DNA from: an uncultured bacterium | GTDB lineage: Bacteria > Bacteroidota > Bacteroidia > Chitinophagales > Chitinophagaceae | Length of the DNA: 64,000 bases | Assembly: GCA_903826405.1 (NCBI GenBank) | Contig: CAIKEH010000018.1 | Coordinates: forward strand, 1 to 64,000 | Direction of reading: 5' to 3' | Shown: piece after piece, positions 1-9,427 of the stretch | How the letters are laid out: each line of letters starts with the position of its first letter | How positions within the stretch are numbered: position 1 is the first letter of the stretch | Notes under the pieces: generated by a model | Told to the model about the DNA's origin: nothing | The model's input: only the letters and a program-made list of their open reading frames with translations | The model's database searches: none | Program-made: the position numbers and the translations under genes

Positions 1-88
1 CAGATACTCTAAGACATAAAAATAGCCCTGACATACAGGTCTTTAAGGACGTTTTATGCCGGATTGATGTCGAATTGTTTTGTGTCGG

Positions 89-1465
89 TCACTTTCCGAT
101 ACAGAACTTGCTGAAAATATAATCCAACTGATCCTCGTTGGTAACCTCGCCAGTGATCTCCCCGAGGAAGTGCATGGCGCGTCGGATGTCCAATGCAAGC
201 AGATCACCTGGAATTCTATCGCCCATGCCTTTCTGCACATCGTCCAAGGTCAGGGCCACTGAACGAAGCGCCTCATAATGTCGGGCGTTGGTGACCAACA
301 TACTTTCCATATTCATTTTCCCCTGCAAAACCTTTTCGACCAATCGTTGCTTGAGTACATCAATTTGATGCTTGGTTTTTGCAGAAATGAAAAGCACATC
401 ATTGCCGGCAAAAATTGCAGACACTTCGCTCACATCCATGACATCGGACTTGTTCCCAACGACCAGGCAGTTAGGATTCGTATCCCGCAATTCTGCGATG
501 ATCGCATCTAGTGATCTTGCCGTTTCCTGCTGAACATCAAAAAGATAAAGTACGATATCAGCCGACCTCATTTTCTCTAAACTACGCTCGATGCCAAATC
601 CCTCGATCTCATCTTCGCTTTGCCTGATGCCGGCGGTGTCGATCAGCCTGAAAATGATACCGTCGATGTTGATGAGCTCCTCGATCGTATCCCTGGTTGT
701 TCCGGGTATCTCGCTGACGATCGCTCGATTCTCGTTGAGTAAAGAATTCAGCAAGGTGCTTTTCCCAGCATTGGGCTTTCCTACAATGGCCACACTGACT
801 CCATTCCTGATCACGTTGCCCAGCCGAAAAGAATCAAGCAGGTCACGAACACGAACCTGAATAGTATGGATGAGCTCCCTTAATTGACCTCTGTCGGCGA
901 ATTCCACGTCTTCCTGTGAGAAATCCAATTCCAGTTCGATGAGTGCGGAAAACCGGATCAGTTCATCGCGAAGTGATTTTAAGATGCTGGAGAAACCGCC
1001 GCGAATGTTGTGCAGTGCTTGATGGTGAGAAGCTTTTGTATTGGAGGCGATCAAGTCAGCAACAGCTTCGGCCTGCGTAAGGTCGAGTTTGCCTTTCAGG
1101 TAAGCCCTTTGTGTGTATTCGCCGGGCTGTGCCAATCGGGCCCCATTGGCCATGCAAGACTTGAGGATACGTTCTTCTATGAAAGGAGAACCATGGCAGG
1201 AGATCTCCACGACATCCTCTCCAGTATAGGATCGTGGTGCACGGAACAGGGACAGGACCACTTCGTCCAAAACTTCATCGTTATCCAGCAGCAACCCGAC
1301 ATGAATGGTATTGCCGGCCTGTTCCATCAGATCCTTCGAGGGGAACATGGCGTCCGCAATGGATATGGCGTTCTTGCCGGAAAGACGGATAACACCGATG
1401 GCGCTCACTCCATGTGGGGTCGCCAAAGCTACGATCGTATCGTCCCAATGTGCATATGAAGCCAT
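89..1465 (-). CDS. mnmE: tRNA modification GTPase MnmE
   Basis: MnmE works with MnmG in the cytoplasm to install the carboxymethylaminomethyl group on wobble uridine U34 of certain tRNAs. The 458-residue protein has the full family length. Residues 1-120 are the tetrahydrofolate-binding N-domain. A GTPase domain is embedded in the helical domain, with P-loop GKPNAGKS at 229-236, the TTRDT switch at 256-260 and DTAG at 276-279. The protein ends in the family C-terminus FCIGK, whose cysteine is essential. An ATG start is preceded by a TACCTTTG promoter element only four bases away, so the mRNA may have almost no leader. It lies downstream of the tonB terminator and is probably transcribed alone. 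Confidence 0.97.
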   Translation of the reverse strand: MASYAHWDDTIVALATPHGVSAIGVIRLSGKNAISIADAMFPSKDLMEQAGNTIHVGLLLDNDEVLDEVVLSLFRAPRSYTGEDVVEISCHGSPFIEERILKSCMANGARLAQPGEYTQRAYLKGKLDLTQAEAVADLIASNTKASHHQALHNIRGGFSSILKSLRDELIRFSALIELELDFSQEDVEFADRGQLRELIHTIQVRVRDLLDSFRLGNVIRNGVSVAIVGKPNAGKSTLLNSLLNENRAIVSEIPGTTRDTIEELINIDGIIFRLIDTAGIRQSEDEIEGFGIERSLEKMRSADIVLYLFDVQQETARSLDAIIAELRDTNPNCLVVGNKSDVMDVSEVSAIFAGNDVLFISAKTKHQIDVLKQRLVEKVLQGKMNMESMLVTNARHYEALRSVALTLDDVQKGMGDRIPGDLLALDIRRAMHFLGEITGEVTNEDQLDYIFSKFCIGK

Positions 1466-1469
1466 TCTG

Positions 1470-1477
1470 CAAAGGTA
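1470..1477 (-). promoter_or_regulatory. -7 promoter element of mnmE
   Basis: On the minus strand this reads TACCTTTG, a perfect match to the Bacteroidota -7 consensus TAnnTTTG. It ends four bases before the mnmE ATG. No good -33 TTG is seen at the usual distance. The position predicts transcription starting at or next to the start codon. Confidence 0.5.
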
Positions 1478-1588
1478 AGGGAGCAGGGGCAGAGGGGAAC
1501 TTAGATTCAGTTCATTCGCGAGATGTAAAGTCGATATGAGTGGGATTCAGAAATTCCAATATCCATAACTGGATTTGAATGTGAGCAC

Positions 1589-1619
1589 AAAAAAAAGGCT
1601 GCCACTGTTGGCAACCTTT
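1589..1619 (-). terminator. Intrinsic terminator after tonB
   Basis: On the minus strand the arms AGGTTGCC and GGCAGCCT (one G-U pair) form a hairpin with a 6-base loop, followed by eight T. It sits 24 bases after the tonB stop codon and separates the exbB-tonB operon from mnmE. Confidence 0.8.
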
Positions 1620-1642
1620 AATAAGATGTATCGGGTAACTAA

Positions 1643-2494
1643 TTATTGCTCTTCGAGCTTGAACTTGACCGGTTGACGACGATACGCTTTCACGTTGCGG
1701 CCGTTCTGTACGGCTGGTTTCCATTTAGGACCCTTGCGGATCGCGTTTACGGCAATCTCAGCCAATTTAGAACCGGGACCGAGGCAATCAGGAACACCAG
1801 ATTCGGAGCAGGGCAAAGCGCGTACATCACTCACTGCACCTTCCTTGTCTACGATGAACAAGATCACTGCAGTACCTGACTTACCATCCTCCTGCAGTTC
1901 ATCGATATTCCTTTCGATCTCGCGGGTCACGTAACGAGTCCAACCCTGATTACCTCCGGGAAACTCGGCATCTATCTCCACTTTCTGGAAAACCTTGTCT
2001 TCATCGTCCTGCTTGGGAGCTTCTACAACTCCGCCTTTATCTTCAACGGGAGGAGCCACGATACCTTCGTCCTTTTTACCTTCCTGGTTGACATTTCCGA
2101 TCTTGGTATCTTCCAGTTTTTCGACCTCCGGTGGCTTCTCATCTTCCTTGACCTCTTCATCCTTCACCACCTTGGGAGGGGTGAATTTGGCCATTTCCAC
2201 TTTGGGTGGTTCTGGGGGTTTGGGTGGCGGAGGAGGTGGTGGCTCGTTCTTGTCTTCTTTTATCTCGGCCAGTTGCACTTCCTTGACATCAACCTTTCCC
2301 TTGTTGGGATCTTTGGTGAGGTTGGAGATGAAAGAGCCGAGGATGATAAGCAAAGCAAGTGAAGCCGTGATCAGCAGGGCTCTGGTGAGTCTGCTGTTGT
2401 AAGACCTGCGGAGCTCATAAGCACCGTACTCCTTATTCCTTCCCTCAAACACGAGGTCAAGAAGATCGGTAGTCAGTATTTTGTTTACATCCAT
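1643..2494 (-). CDS. tonB: TonB family energy transducer
   Basis: TonB carries proton-motive energy from ExbB/ExbD in the inner membrane to outer-membrane receptors. The 283-residue protein has a short cytoplasmic N-terminus typical of Bacteroidota TonB, one membrane helix at about 38-57, and a periplasmic linker rich in proline, lysine and glutamate with a proline run at about 85-93. The C-terminal TonB domain from about 170 contains the family pattern AEFPGG. It is the last gene of the exbB-exbD-exbD-tonB operon, 59 bases after the second exbD, and is followed by a terminator. Confidence 0.95.
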   Translation of the reverse strand: MDVNKILTTDLLDLVFEGRNKEYGAYELRRSYNSRLTRALLITASLALLIILGSFISNLTKDPNKGKVDVKEVQLAEIKEDKNEPPPPPPPKPPEPPKVEMAKFTPPKVVKDEEVKEDEKPPEVEKLEDTKIGNVNQEGKKDEGIVAPPVEDKGGVVEAPKQDDEDKVFQKVEIDAEFPGGNQGWTRYVTREIERNIDELQEDGKSGTAVILFIVDKEGAVSDVRALPCSESGVPDCLGPGSKLAEIAVNAIRKGPKWKPAVQNGRNVKAYRRQPVKFKLEEQ

Positions 2495-2553
2495 GATGAA
2501 TGATTTTGTCTTTGATGCATCTCGGAATTTTTCTCCTTTGATGCTTTTGCAGA

Positions 2554-3090
2554 TTATTTGATTCCGTTCGCAGCCTCGGTGGCTTTCACCAACTGATATT
2601 CCCCGGAGGAAATGTCCACCATGGCGTAGCGCTTGATCTCACTGATCGTCATTTCATCCAGAATATCCACCGTATTCTTATAAGTGGCTTCTTCAGATGG
2701 TTTGATGATTATGACAAGGTCTTCAGGATTGGTGCTCTGCTTCTTCTTGATGATCTCATCACGAATCCCCTTGAAATTAGTGGCTTGCAACTTGGTCGGA
2801 TCGAGTCCTTCATAATAATAAACCTGATCGTTACTTCCCAAGAGGATGGTGAATGCTCCCGATTCCTTTACCTTGTTCTGTTCTTCAGGCTTGTCCACAT
2901 CCTTGGGCAGATAAAGCTTCATGGCTGTAGGCTGGGCCATGGTGGTTGTGAAAATGAAGAAGGTGATCAACAGGAATCCAAGATCGACCATCGGAGTCAT
3001 GTCCACGCGTGTGGAGAGCCTTTTGGCTTTTTTGACCCCAGGTCCCTTTTTGTGACCGCTATCACCACCGCCGGTATCTAAACTTGCCAT
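2554..3090 (-). CDS. exbD: ExbD/TolR family protein (second copy)
   Basis: This is a proton-channel partner of ExbB in the TonB energizing complex. The 178-residue protein has a basic cytoplasmic N-terminus, then the family pattern DMTPMVDLGFLL, in which Asp36 matches the essential proton-carrying aspartate, within a single membrane helix at about 33-53. The rest is periplasmic. It starts 24 bases after the other exbD, so the two are co-transcribed. Paired divergent ExbD proteins are common in Bacteroidota and may form a mixed dimer (inference). Confidence 0.93.
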   Translation of the reverse strand: MASLDTGGGDSGHKKGPGVKKAKRLSTRVDMTPMVDLGFLLITFFIFTTTMAQPTAMKLYLPKDVDKPEEQNKVKESGAFTILLGSNDQVYYYEGLDPTKLQATNFKGIRDEIIKKKQSTNPEDLVIIIKPSEEATYKNTVDILDEMTISEIKRYAMVDISSGEYQLVKATEAANGIK

Positions 3091-3114
3091 AACTTTTAGT
3101 TTAAATGAAGATTC

Positions 3115-3774
3115 TTATTGCTTCGGTGCAGCCGCCTGCTTGGCCCGAGTGACATAAAGTGCTGTTCCTGCCGGCGCATCTTCCGGGGCGGTGATCAGCA
3201 TGAACTTGTTCTGGTCGTTTTTCTTGAACGCAGTAAGCACGTTCTTGAAACCCGGGTATTTGGTATTGTTATCGGCTTTGATCAGCAGGTTGAGTTTTCT
3301 TCCTGAATAGGCCACCAGGGCATCCCTCACCCAATAGTAAAGCTCACCTCCGGTGGAATCCGCACAGGGAATTCCAGGCTGCTTGAACTTCTTGAGATTT
3401 TCAGGGTCCATGGCCAATGCGGATTTCAACTGGCTGAAAGGAACCCCCATTGCCGAAGCATTGATGAAGTTCTTCATTTCAGCCGGCGTAAGTCCCAGGC
3501 TGCGGGTATTGTTCAGATTCTCGATGAGCGTCTTCCTGAATTGGGCATTGTCCATGGTGACGAACACCCGGGAATCCTTGTCGACGAGTACCGTGAACAC
3601 GTCCTTTTCAGGAACGGCGTCCGCAGAGACCGAATTGGGGAATTTGACTTCCACCTGCTCATCCGGCTTGAATTTGGTCACCATCATGAAGAAGGAAAGG
3701 ATCAGGAATGCGATGTCCACGAAGGGGGTCATGTCATTGTCCGTACTCTTCTTCGGTATTTTAACACTGGGCAT
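3115..3774 (-). CDS. exbD: ExbD/TolR family protein (first copy)
   Basis: This is a second ExbD-type membrane protein, 219 residues, with the motif NDMTPFVDIAFLIL near the N-terminus and the key aspartate at about residue 20. Its periplasmic part is about 40 residues longer than that of the neighbouring ExbD and carries an insert around residues 85-150 with two cysteines that is not shared with the other copy. It lies between exbB (62 bases upstream) and the second exbD. The differing periplasmic parts suggest the two proteins have distinct roles rather than being a recent duplication. Confidence 0.93.
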   Translation of the reverse strand: MPSVKIPKKSTDNDMTPFVDIAFLILSFFMMVTKFKPDEQVEVKFPNSVSADAVPEKDVFTVLVDKDSRVFVTMDNAQFRKTLIENLNNTRSLGLTPAEMKNFINASAMGVPFSQLKSALAMDPENLKKFKQPGIPCADSTGGELYYWVRDALVAYSGRKLNLLIKADNNTKYPGFKNVLTAFKKNDQNKFMLITAPEDAPAGTALYVTRAKQAAAPKQ

Positions 3775-3836
3775 TTTACTTCGTTTAGTGATTAAGATTC
3801 AATGCATGCTTTATTCCATAAAATAAAGCGGCATTT

Positions 3837-4694
3837 TTACTTGTACTGGGAAGCAAAACTTTGTGTCAGCGTGAAACCGGACTCATCTATACCATAGGTG
3901 ATGGAGTCGATCTTGGTGGTGAAGATGTTGTACATGATCAGGGCCACTGAAGATGTACCGATACCGAGGGCTGTATTGTACAGAGCCTCAGAGATACCCA
4001 CGGCCAATTCGCTGGCAGCACCTGCACCGCCTTCTTCACCGAGTGAGGCAAAGGAACGGATCATACCCATTACCGTACCCAGCAGGGCCACAAGTGTACC
4101 CAGGGATACGATCGTGGAGAGGAACACCAGATTCTTCTGCATCATGGGCAATTCGAGTGCGGTTGCTTCTTCGACCTCAGCCTGAATGGCCAGAACTTTC
4201 TGGTCGGTGCTCACATCAGAAACTCCGATCATCTCGCGGTATTTGCGGAGACCGGCCTTCATAACGTTGGCAACGGAGCCTTTTTGCTTATCACATTCTG
4301 CCATGGCAGCATCTACATTCTTGTTGGCGAGGTGGAACTGCACCTTACGGATGAAGTCAGATACATTACCTGTACCGGAAGCTTTGCGGATGGTAAGGTA
4401 CCTTTCAATGGAAAAAGTAACCACCATCAGGAAAAGGCCCATCAGAAGAGGAACGATGATACCACCTTCATACATGCGGTACCACGCACCTTTAGGCCCC
4501 TTGTGAGCAGGCCAGAAACCACCGTTCAAGTCTGGCTTGGTGAAATTTCCTGAATCCCCGAGAATGAATCTCCAGATCACATAACCAGCGATGATACAGA
4601 TGATGGGGGCCAGATAAGAGATCGCATTGCTGCTTTTCTTCGGTTGTACGGAAGTAGTCGCCTTAGCAGTTGCAGTTGGTCTTGTTTCAGCCAT
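3837..4694 (-). CDS. exbB: MotA/TolQ/ExbB proton channel protein
   Basis: ExbB forms the inner-membrane pentamer that, with ExbD, converts proton flow into force on TonB. The 285-residue protein has an extra N-terminal membrane helix at about 25-45, a second at about 80-98, a cytoplasmic loop, and the conserved MotA_ExbB domain at about 110-265 with two further helices. The glycine- and alanine-rich segment around 215-240 lies in the conserved third helix region. It is the first gene of the TonB operon. The 500-base region upstream must hold the promoter. Confidence 0.94.
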   Translation of the reverse strand: MAETRPTATAKATTSVQPKKSSNAISYLAPIICIIAGYVIWRFILGDSGNFTKPDLNGGFWPAHKGPKGAWYRMYEGGIIVPLLMGLFLMVVTFSIERYLTIRKASGTGNVSDFIRKVQFHLANKNVDAAMAECDKQKGSVANVMKAGLRKYREMIGVSDVSTDQKVLAIQAEVEEATALELPMMQKNLVFLSTIVSLGTLVALLGTVMGMIRSFASLGEEGGAGAASELAVGISEALYNTALGIGTSSVALIMYNIFTTKIDSITYGIDESGFTLTQSFASQYK

Positions 4695-5195
4695 GACTTT
4701 TGATTTTAAAATTTACAATGTACGTTTTGGTTGATGGTAATATAAAAAAAAGCAATTCTAAGCAAAATTCGATTTAGTTGGATATGGGATTGCGCATTTT
4801 CTGCGACAAGGTTGGAAAGATAGTAAAATATTTAATTCGCGCACCGGAGTGTATTTTTTTTTACAATTCCTTCAAACAAGTATTGAAATTTGATCAAATC
4901 CAGTACTGGACTGCATTCCGGCGATCGGCAATGGCTCAGGTGAAGGCCGGAGGATCGATTCTTTGCATCAAAAAAAAACATAATCCATAACGCTTCAAAA
5001 ATAGATTATGAACAACTTTTTTTTGAGAAATGACGGAAAATTAATCCGGATCCATAAAATCATTATGCAGGGAACATAGTACGCATGTACACTTGTCCCA
5101 TCTGATTATCAAGCATTATTTAGCCTGTAAATACGTGGGGGATACAGGATCTTGGCAGGGTTCAGCCCATTAAGTGGAAGTTTGAGCGCAGGGGA
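4695..5195. other. Intergenic region between exbB and an ABC permease gene
   Basis: These 501 bases are AT-rich with runs of nine T (4854-4862) and nine A (4970-4978). They contain the upstream region of exbB and the downstream region of the permease gene, both on the minus strand. The only promoter-like match I see is TATCTTTC at 4815-4822 on the minus strand, one mismatch from TAnnTTTG. A possible 70-codon frame at 4778-4990 has no recognisable features and I do not call it. No clear terminator is visible after the permease gene. Confidence 0.5.
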
Positions 5196-6473
5196 TCATT
5201 CATAACGGAGTGCCACTATGGGATCGAGGCGGGAGGCCTTCCATGCAGGGTAAAGTCCAGCCGCCAATCCTACCAATGAGCAAATGAGAATGCCCGCACC
5301 GATAACCTTCCAGGGTATGAAGAATGGGGTGTTCAGCAACTGACCGACCAGGTTTCCGACGAGCACTCCCAAAAGTATGCCTATGACGGCACCCATCAGG
5401 GAGATCATGATGGATTCGAACAGGAATTGTCGACGGATAGCCTTTTTCCTGCCTCCCAAAGCCTTGATCAATCCCACCTCCTTGGTTCTTTCCGTCACTG
5501 CCACGAGCATGATGTTCATGAGTCCAATGGCGGCGCCTACCAGGGTGATGAAACCGATGGCTCCAGCCGCAGCGGAAATGGTGCCGAGCAGTTTGATGAA
5601 AGTCTCGGCGATACTGTCACTCTTATCTATGTAGAAATTATTCTCTTCCGAAACATCCAATCCCCGAATGGGGCGAAAAGTGCCTTCAGCCTCGCCGATG
5701 GCATCATCCAACTGCCCAACATCATTGACCATGATGGCCACATTGAAAGACTGGTTGCTGTTGGTGAAGGACCTGCGGACATTCTTGTAGGTGGTGAAGA
5801 CAAAATTGTCTGCCTGCAGGAATGCACTGGCCCCTTTCTCTTTAGTTACACCGATGACCCGATATTTTTTTCCTCCAACACGGATGACCTTGTCCAACGC
5901 ACGCTCTTGTTTGTCTCCGAAAAGTTTGACCACCACATCCTTACCGATCACGGCCACAGCCCGACCACTTTCCTCATCCAACTTGTTGAAGTTTCTGCCC
6001 AAAGCGATCTCATAACCGTTCAAGGCCAGATAATTTTCATCTCCGCCGTATATGGTGACTGTGGGATTGGTCTTGTTATTATCAAAAAAAGCAGTCTGGC
6101 TTCTGGGTCCATTGATCCCGATGCTCACCTTGGCTGGATATTGATACCTTTCTTTGAATGCCCTTGCCTGCTGATAAGTAATGATCTTGCCCGTACTGGA
6201 CTTCTTCACTTTTCGCATGCTCCTCTTATCCGTCTTCACCACTTCGTTATCCGGGCCGAAGTTCATGCGACGTTCCCTGAATCGGATGCTAAAGGCGTTG
6301 GCTCCCATTGTAGAGAAGCTTTCCCTGAGGGAATTGTTCATGGCTTCTATCGCTGTGATGATACCCACCAATGCCATGATGCCGAAGGCTATGATGGCCA
6401 CGGTAATCCCTGTCCTGAGTTTGTTGCTCCGGACGGTACGAAAAGCGAGTGCCAGAACGTCCCTGATCTTCAT
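5196..6473 (-). CDS. ABC transporter permease, MacB/FtsX type
   Basis: This is the membrane subunit of a type VII ABC system, the class that includes MacB and LolC/E, which work on periplasmic substrates by mechanotransmission. The 425-residue protein starts with a membrane helix at about 18-38, has a large periplasmic MacB-core domain at about 40-280, and ends in three FtsX-domain helices between about 295 and 410, finishing in a DPIVALRYE-type tail usual for these permeases. It follows nuoN by 68 bases, so it may be read from the nuo transcript. No ATPase or membrane-fusion partner is adjacent, so the substrate is unknown. Confidence 0.88.
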   Translation of the reverse strand: MKIRDVLALAFRTVRSNKLRTGITVAIIAFGIMALVGIITAIEAMNNSLRESFSTMGANAFSIRFRERRMNFGPDNEVVKTDKRSMRKVKKSSTGKIITYQQARAFKERYQYPAKVSIGINGPRSQTAFFDNNKTNPTVTIYGGDENYLALNGYEIALGRNFNKLDEESGRAVAVIGKDVVVKLFGDKQERALDKVIRVGGKKYRVIGVTKEKGASAFLQADNFVFTTYKNVRRSFTNSNQSFNVAIMVNDVGQLDDAIGEAEGTFRPIRGLDVSEENNFYIDKSDSIAETFIKLLGTISAAAGAIGFITLVGAAIGLMNIMLVAVTERTKEVGLIKALGGRKKAIRRQFLFESIMISLMGAVIGILLGVLVGNLVGQLLNTPFFIPWKVIGAGILICSLVGLAAGLYPAWKASRLDPIVALRYE

Positions 6474-6541
6474 GGCTTAAAAATAATCAAACGCCGCCTT
6501 CGGCAATGAAAAGAATGATGAACGGCCGAACCCGAAAGGCC

Positions 6542-7918
6542 TCAATAATTGAAAAGCCTGAGCAGCCAATCTGGATGGATGCCGAGTAGAATCAAGATCA
6601 GGCTGTTGGCCAAAAGCACCGCCTTGAAACCGTCGCTGAATCGGGATGTTGACCCTGCCGTTCCTTCGCGGAAATACATGGCCTGGACAACCCGGAAATA
6701 ATAATAGACACTGATAGCCGCACAGAGTACTGCCAGAATGACCAGTCCGATCATATGTCCTGTTCTCAAAGTAGCCAACAACATATAGTATTTCGCAAAA
6801 AAACCTGCCGTCAGCGGGATACCTGCCAGTGAAAGCAGGCAAACGGTCAGGCTAAAGGCTACGAGTGGTTGCTGACGGGAAAGGCCGGTGAACCCCTCAA
6901 ATGTATAATCCTTCATCCTGGTCAATACTGCGAATACCCCAATGGTAGCCAGACTGTAGGCTGTTGCATAAAGCAGCAGCCCTTGCTTACCGGTCTGGTT
7001 TAGTGCAAAAACTGCCAGCAACATGAATCCGGCCTGAGCGATGCTCGAATAGGCCATCATACGTTTGACACTCTGCTGAAAAACCGCAGTTATGTTCCCG
7101 ATGAGAAGGGTGGCAGCGGTGATGATGGCGAGTAACATTCTCCATTCGTCCTGCATCTTGCCAAATGCCTGATCGAAAAGTCTGAGGAACGCAAAAAATG
7201 CGCCAGCCTTAACTACCGTGGCCATGAAGGAAGTGAATACAGTTGGTGCTCCATCATAAACATCGGGTGTCCAGAAATGGAAGGGAGCAGCGGACACTTT
7301 GAATGCCATGGAGATCATCATAAGCACCAACCCGATGGCGATCATGGGAGGCAACTTGCCCAATCCCATGTTCAATCCATCAACCTGGAAGGTGCCTGAC
7401 GATCCATAAAGTAGTGTGATGCCCATGAGCATAAGCCCCGTCGAGAAGGCACCCATCAGGAAGTATTTCAGCGCAGCTTCGTTACTCTTGAGATTCCTCT
7501 TGTCGCTGCCCGCCAGGATATACAATGGAATGGAAATGATCTCGATCCCAAGGAACAACATGAGCAGGGTCTTGAACGCAGTGACGATGGATATGCCACA
7601 GAGGACGAAAAAGATCAAGGCGAAATAGTCTGATGTATTCCCTCCCACATCCTCGAAATCATGTCCGGAAAGGAGAAAGTAGATCAGGGTTGAAAAAAAG
7701 GTGACCTCATTGAAAAGTAAGCCGAAGTTACCGGGCTCCAGCATTCCCTTCGAGTCGATGGGGAAGAGTGTAAGTCCGACCAATTCAAGCCAGTTGGTGA
7801 TGAGCAGGAGCAGGATACCAGCGATGGCCATGTAGACCCGTGCCTTTCTGCGGTGGACGAAAACGCCCACATACATCATCACCACACCCCATATTGCCGT
7901 TAGAATGATCGCATTCAT
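6542..7918 (-). CDS. nuoN: NADH-quinone oxidoreductase subunit N
   Basis: NuoN is one of the three antiporter-like proton-pumping subunits in the membrane arm of complex I. The 458-residue protein is almost entirely hydrophobic, with about 13-14 helices. It has the conserved proton-antiporter core around residues 120-410, including a lysine-containing segment KVSAAPFHFWTPDVYDGAP at about 208-226 that is characteristic of the family. It is the last nuo gene, 18 bases after nuoM. Confidence 0.96.
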   Translation of the reverse strand: MNAIILTAIWGVVMMYVGVFVHRRKARVYMAIAGILLLLITNWLELVGLTLFPIDSKGMLEPGNFGLLFNEVTFFSTLIYFLLSGHDFEDVGGNTSDYFALIFFVLCGISIVTAFKTLLMLFLGIEIISIPLYILAGSDKRNLKSNEAALKYFLMGAFSTGLMLMGITLLYGSSGTFQVDGLNMGLGKLPPMIAIGLVLMMISMAFKVSAAPFHFWTPDVYDGAPTVFTSFMATVVKAGAFFAFLRLFDQAFGKMQDEWRMLLAIITAATLLIGNITAVFQQSVKRMMAYSSIAQAGFMLLAVFALNQTGKQGLLLYATAYSLATIGVFAVLTRMKDYTFEGFTGLSRQQPLVAFSLTVCLLSLAGIPLTAGFFAKYYMLLATLRTGHMIGLVILAVLCAAISVYYYFRVVQAMYFREGTAGSTSRFSDGFKAVLLANSLILILLGIHPDWLLRLFNY

Positions 7919-7936
7919 AATGATCCTTTCAAAATA

Positions 7937-9406
7937 TTATTTAACAGTCGTTTTCAAAAAAAGGGTTTCCGTACCCTGTTTCAAAAGGTCGAACATCGGT
8001 CCAGGAAAAACACCCATCATGAAGATCAGCACCACGATTATGGCAAGCATGACCCTCACTTGTAATCCTGCCTCCACCATATTTGCCGTCAGGACGTTGG
8101 TTTCTCCGTAAAACACGTTCTTGATCATGTTGAGGGTATACACTGCGGAAAGGATGATGCTGAGTCCGGCAACAGCGGCATAAATAGGGCTGAACCCGTA
8201 AAGACCGCTGAACATGAGGAATTCCCCAACGAAGGCATTGGTAAGTGGCAATGCCACATTGGCCAATGCGATGATGACCAGCAAAATGGTGAGCACCGGT
8301 GCTCGCCATGCGATTCCACCGAGTTCAGAGATCTTTCTGACACCGGTCTGCTGCTCGATCTGATCAACCACAATCCACATTCCAATGATGTTGATCCCAT
8401 GATTGAACATCTGTATCATAACCCCTTGCGTGCCTATGTTACTCTGCGCGAACAAGGTCGCACACATCAATCCTATATGTGCAATGGAAGAGTAGGCCAC
8501 CAGCTTTTTCAGGTTATCCTGCCTAGTGGCAATGATGGAGGCATATACCATACCCGTAACGGACAGGCCGATGACCAGTTTGTCCACATGCTTCACCGCT
8601 TCGGGGAACATGGGCAAAAGCCACCTCAAAACCGCAAAAACACCCATCTTCACCATGACTCCGCTGAGGACCATGGTCACTGCAGGTGAAGTCTGATCAT
8701 AAGCATCGGGCTGCCAGGTATGAAAGGGGAAAACAGGCATCTTTATCGCGAAAGCGATGAAAAAAAGCCAGAAAAGCCAGCCTTGCTCTCCCGAGGTAAG
8801 TTGTGCATGAAAAAAGGAAGCCATGGAGAAGGACTGCTCCGGCGTACGCAGGTAAACAAAAATGATGCCCACCAGCATGAGTAGGGATCCGAGAAAGGTA
8901 TAAATGAAGAATTTGAAGGCCGCCTGTATCCTGCGCTCACCTCCCCACTGGGAAGCCAGGAAATACACAGGGACCAAGGCCAACTCCCAGAAGAAATAAA
9001 AGACCAGCATGTCGGTAGCCATGAAAACCCCCATAAGTCCACATTGCGTCAATAGCAACAGGCCATAGTATGCATTCGCATTGGAAATTGGGTTCTTCCA
9101 GGTGGCGGTGATGATGATAGGAAAAGATATCGCCGTCAGAAGGCACAGCATTCGGGAAAGTCCATCGAGGGACAGGGCGAAGCTACTACCGAGATCTTTC
9201 AGCCAGTAATAACTCACGGTCTGCAATTCCACATGTTCGTTTCCGGTGTAGTGTAGGCTCAACGCCATAACCGCCAAAGTGATGATGGAAGAGAACAGCG
9301 CCCAGCTGCGTACTTTGGTTCCATCCTTGAGCATAAAAGCCACCAAGCCTCCTATGAGCGGGAGCCAAATGAGCAATGCAGGGAAATTATCAAATGCCGT
9401 AAACAT
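7937..9406 (-). CDS. nuoM: NADH-quinone oxidoreductase subunit M
   Basis: NuoM is a proton-pumping antiporter-like subunit of the complex I membrane arm. The 489-residue length is normal. Visible family signatures are FYFFWELALVPVYFLAS at about 130-146, whose glutamate matches the essential Glu of the fifth helix, and the segment KMPVFPFHTWQPDAYDQ at about 226-242. It lies between nuoL (21 bases upstream) and nuoN. Confidence 0.97.
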   Translation of the reverse strand: MFTAFDNFPALLIWLPLIGGLVAFMLKDGTKVRSWALFSSIITLAVMALSLHYTGNEHVELQTVSYYWLKDLGSSFALSLDGLSRMLCLLTAISFPIIITATWKNPISNANAYYGLLLLTQCGLMGVFMATDMLVFYFFWELALVPVYFLASQWGGERRIQAAFKFFIYTFLGSLLMLVGIIFVYLRTPEQSFSMASFFHAQLTSGEQGWLFWLFFIAFAIKMPVFPFHTWQPDAYDQTSPAVTMVLSGVMVKMGVFAVLRWLLPMFPEAVKHVDKLVIGLSVTGMVYASIIATRQDNLKKLVAYSSIAHIGLMCATLFAQSNIGTQGVMIQMFNHGINIIGMWIVVDQIEQQTGVRKISELGGIAWRAPVLTILLVIIALANVALPLTNAFVGEFLMFSGLYGFSPIYAAVAGLSIILSAVYTLNMIKNVFYGETNVLTANMVEAGLQVRVMLAIIVVLIFMMGVFPGPMFDLLKQGTETLFLKTTVK

Positions 9407-9427
9407 ATTCTTGTTTCCGATTCAGGT

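Noticed and set aside
4778-4990. A 70-codon frame in the exbB-permease gap
   Set aside because: No signal, domain or operon context, poly-A and poly-T tracts lie within it, and codon usage is unlike its neighbours.
5427-6509. A 360-codon open frame on the plus strand opposite the ABC permease
   Set aside because: It is an antisense shadow of a clear MacB/FtsX permease; the translation has no family features and matches no known composition of membrane or soluble protein.
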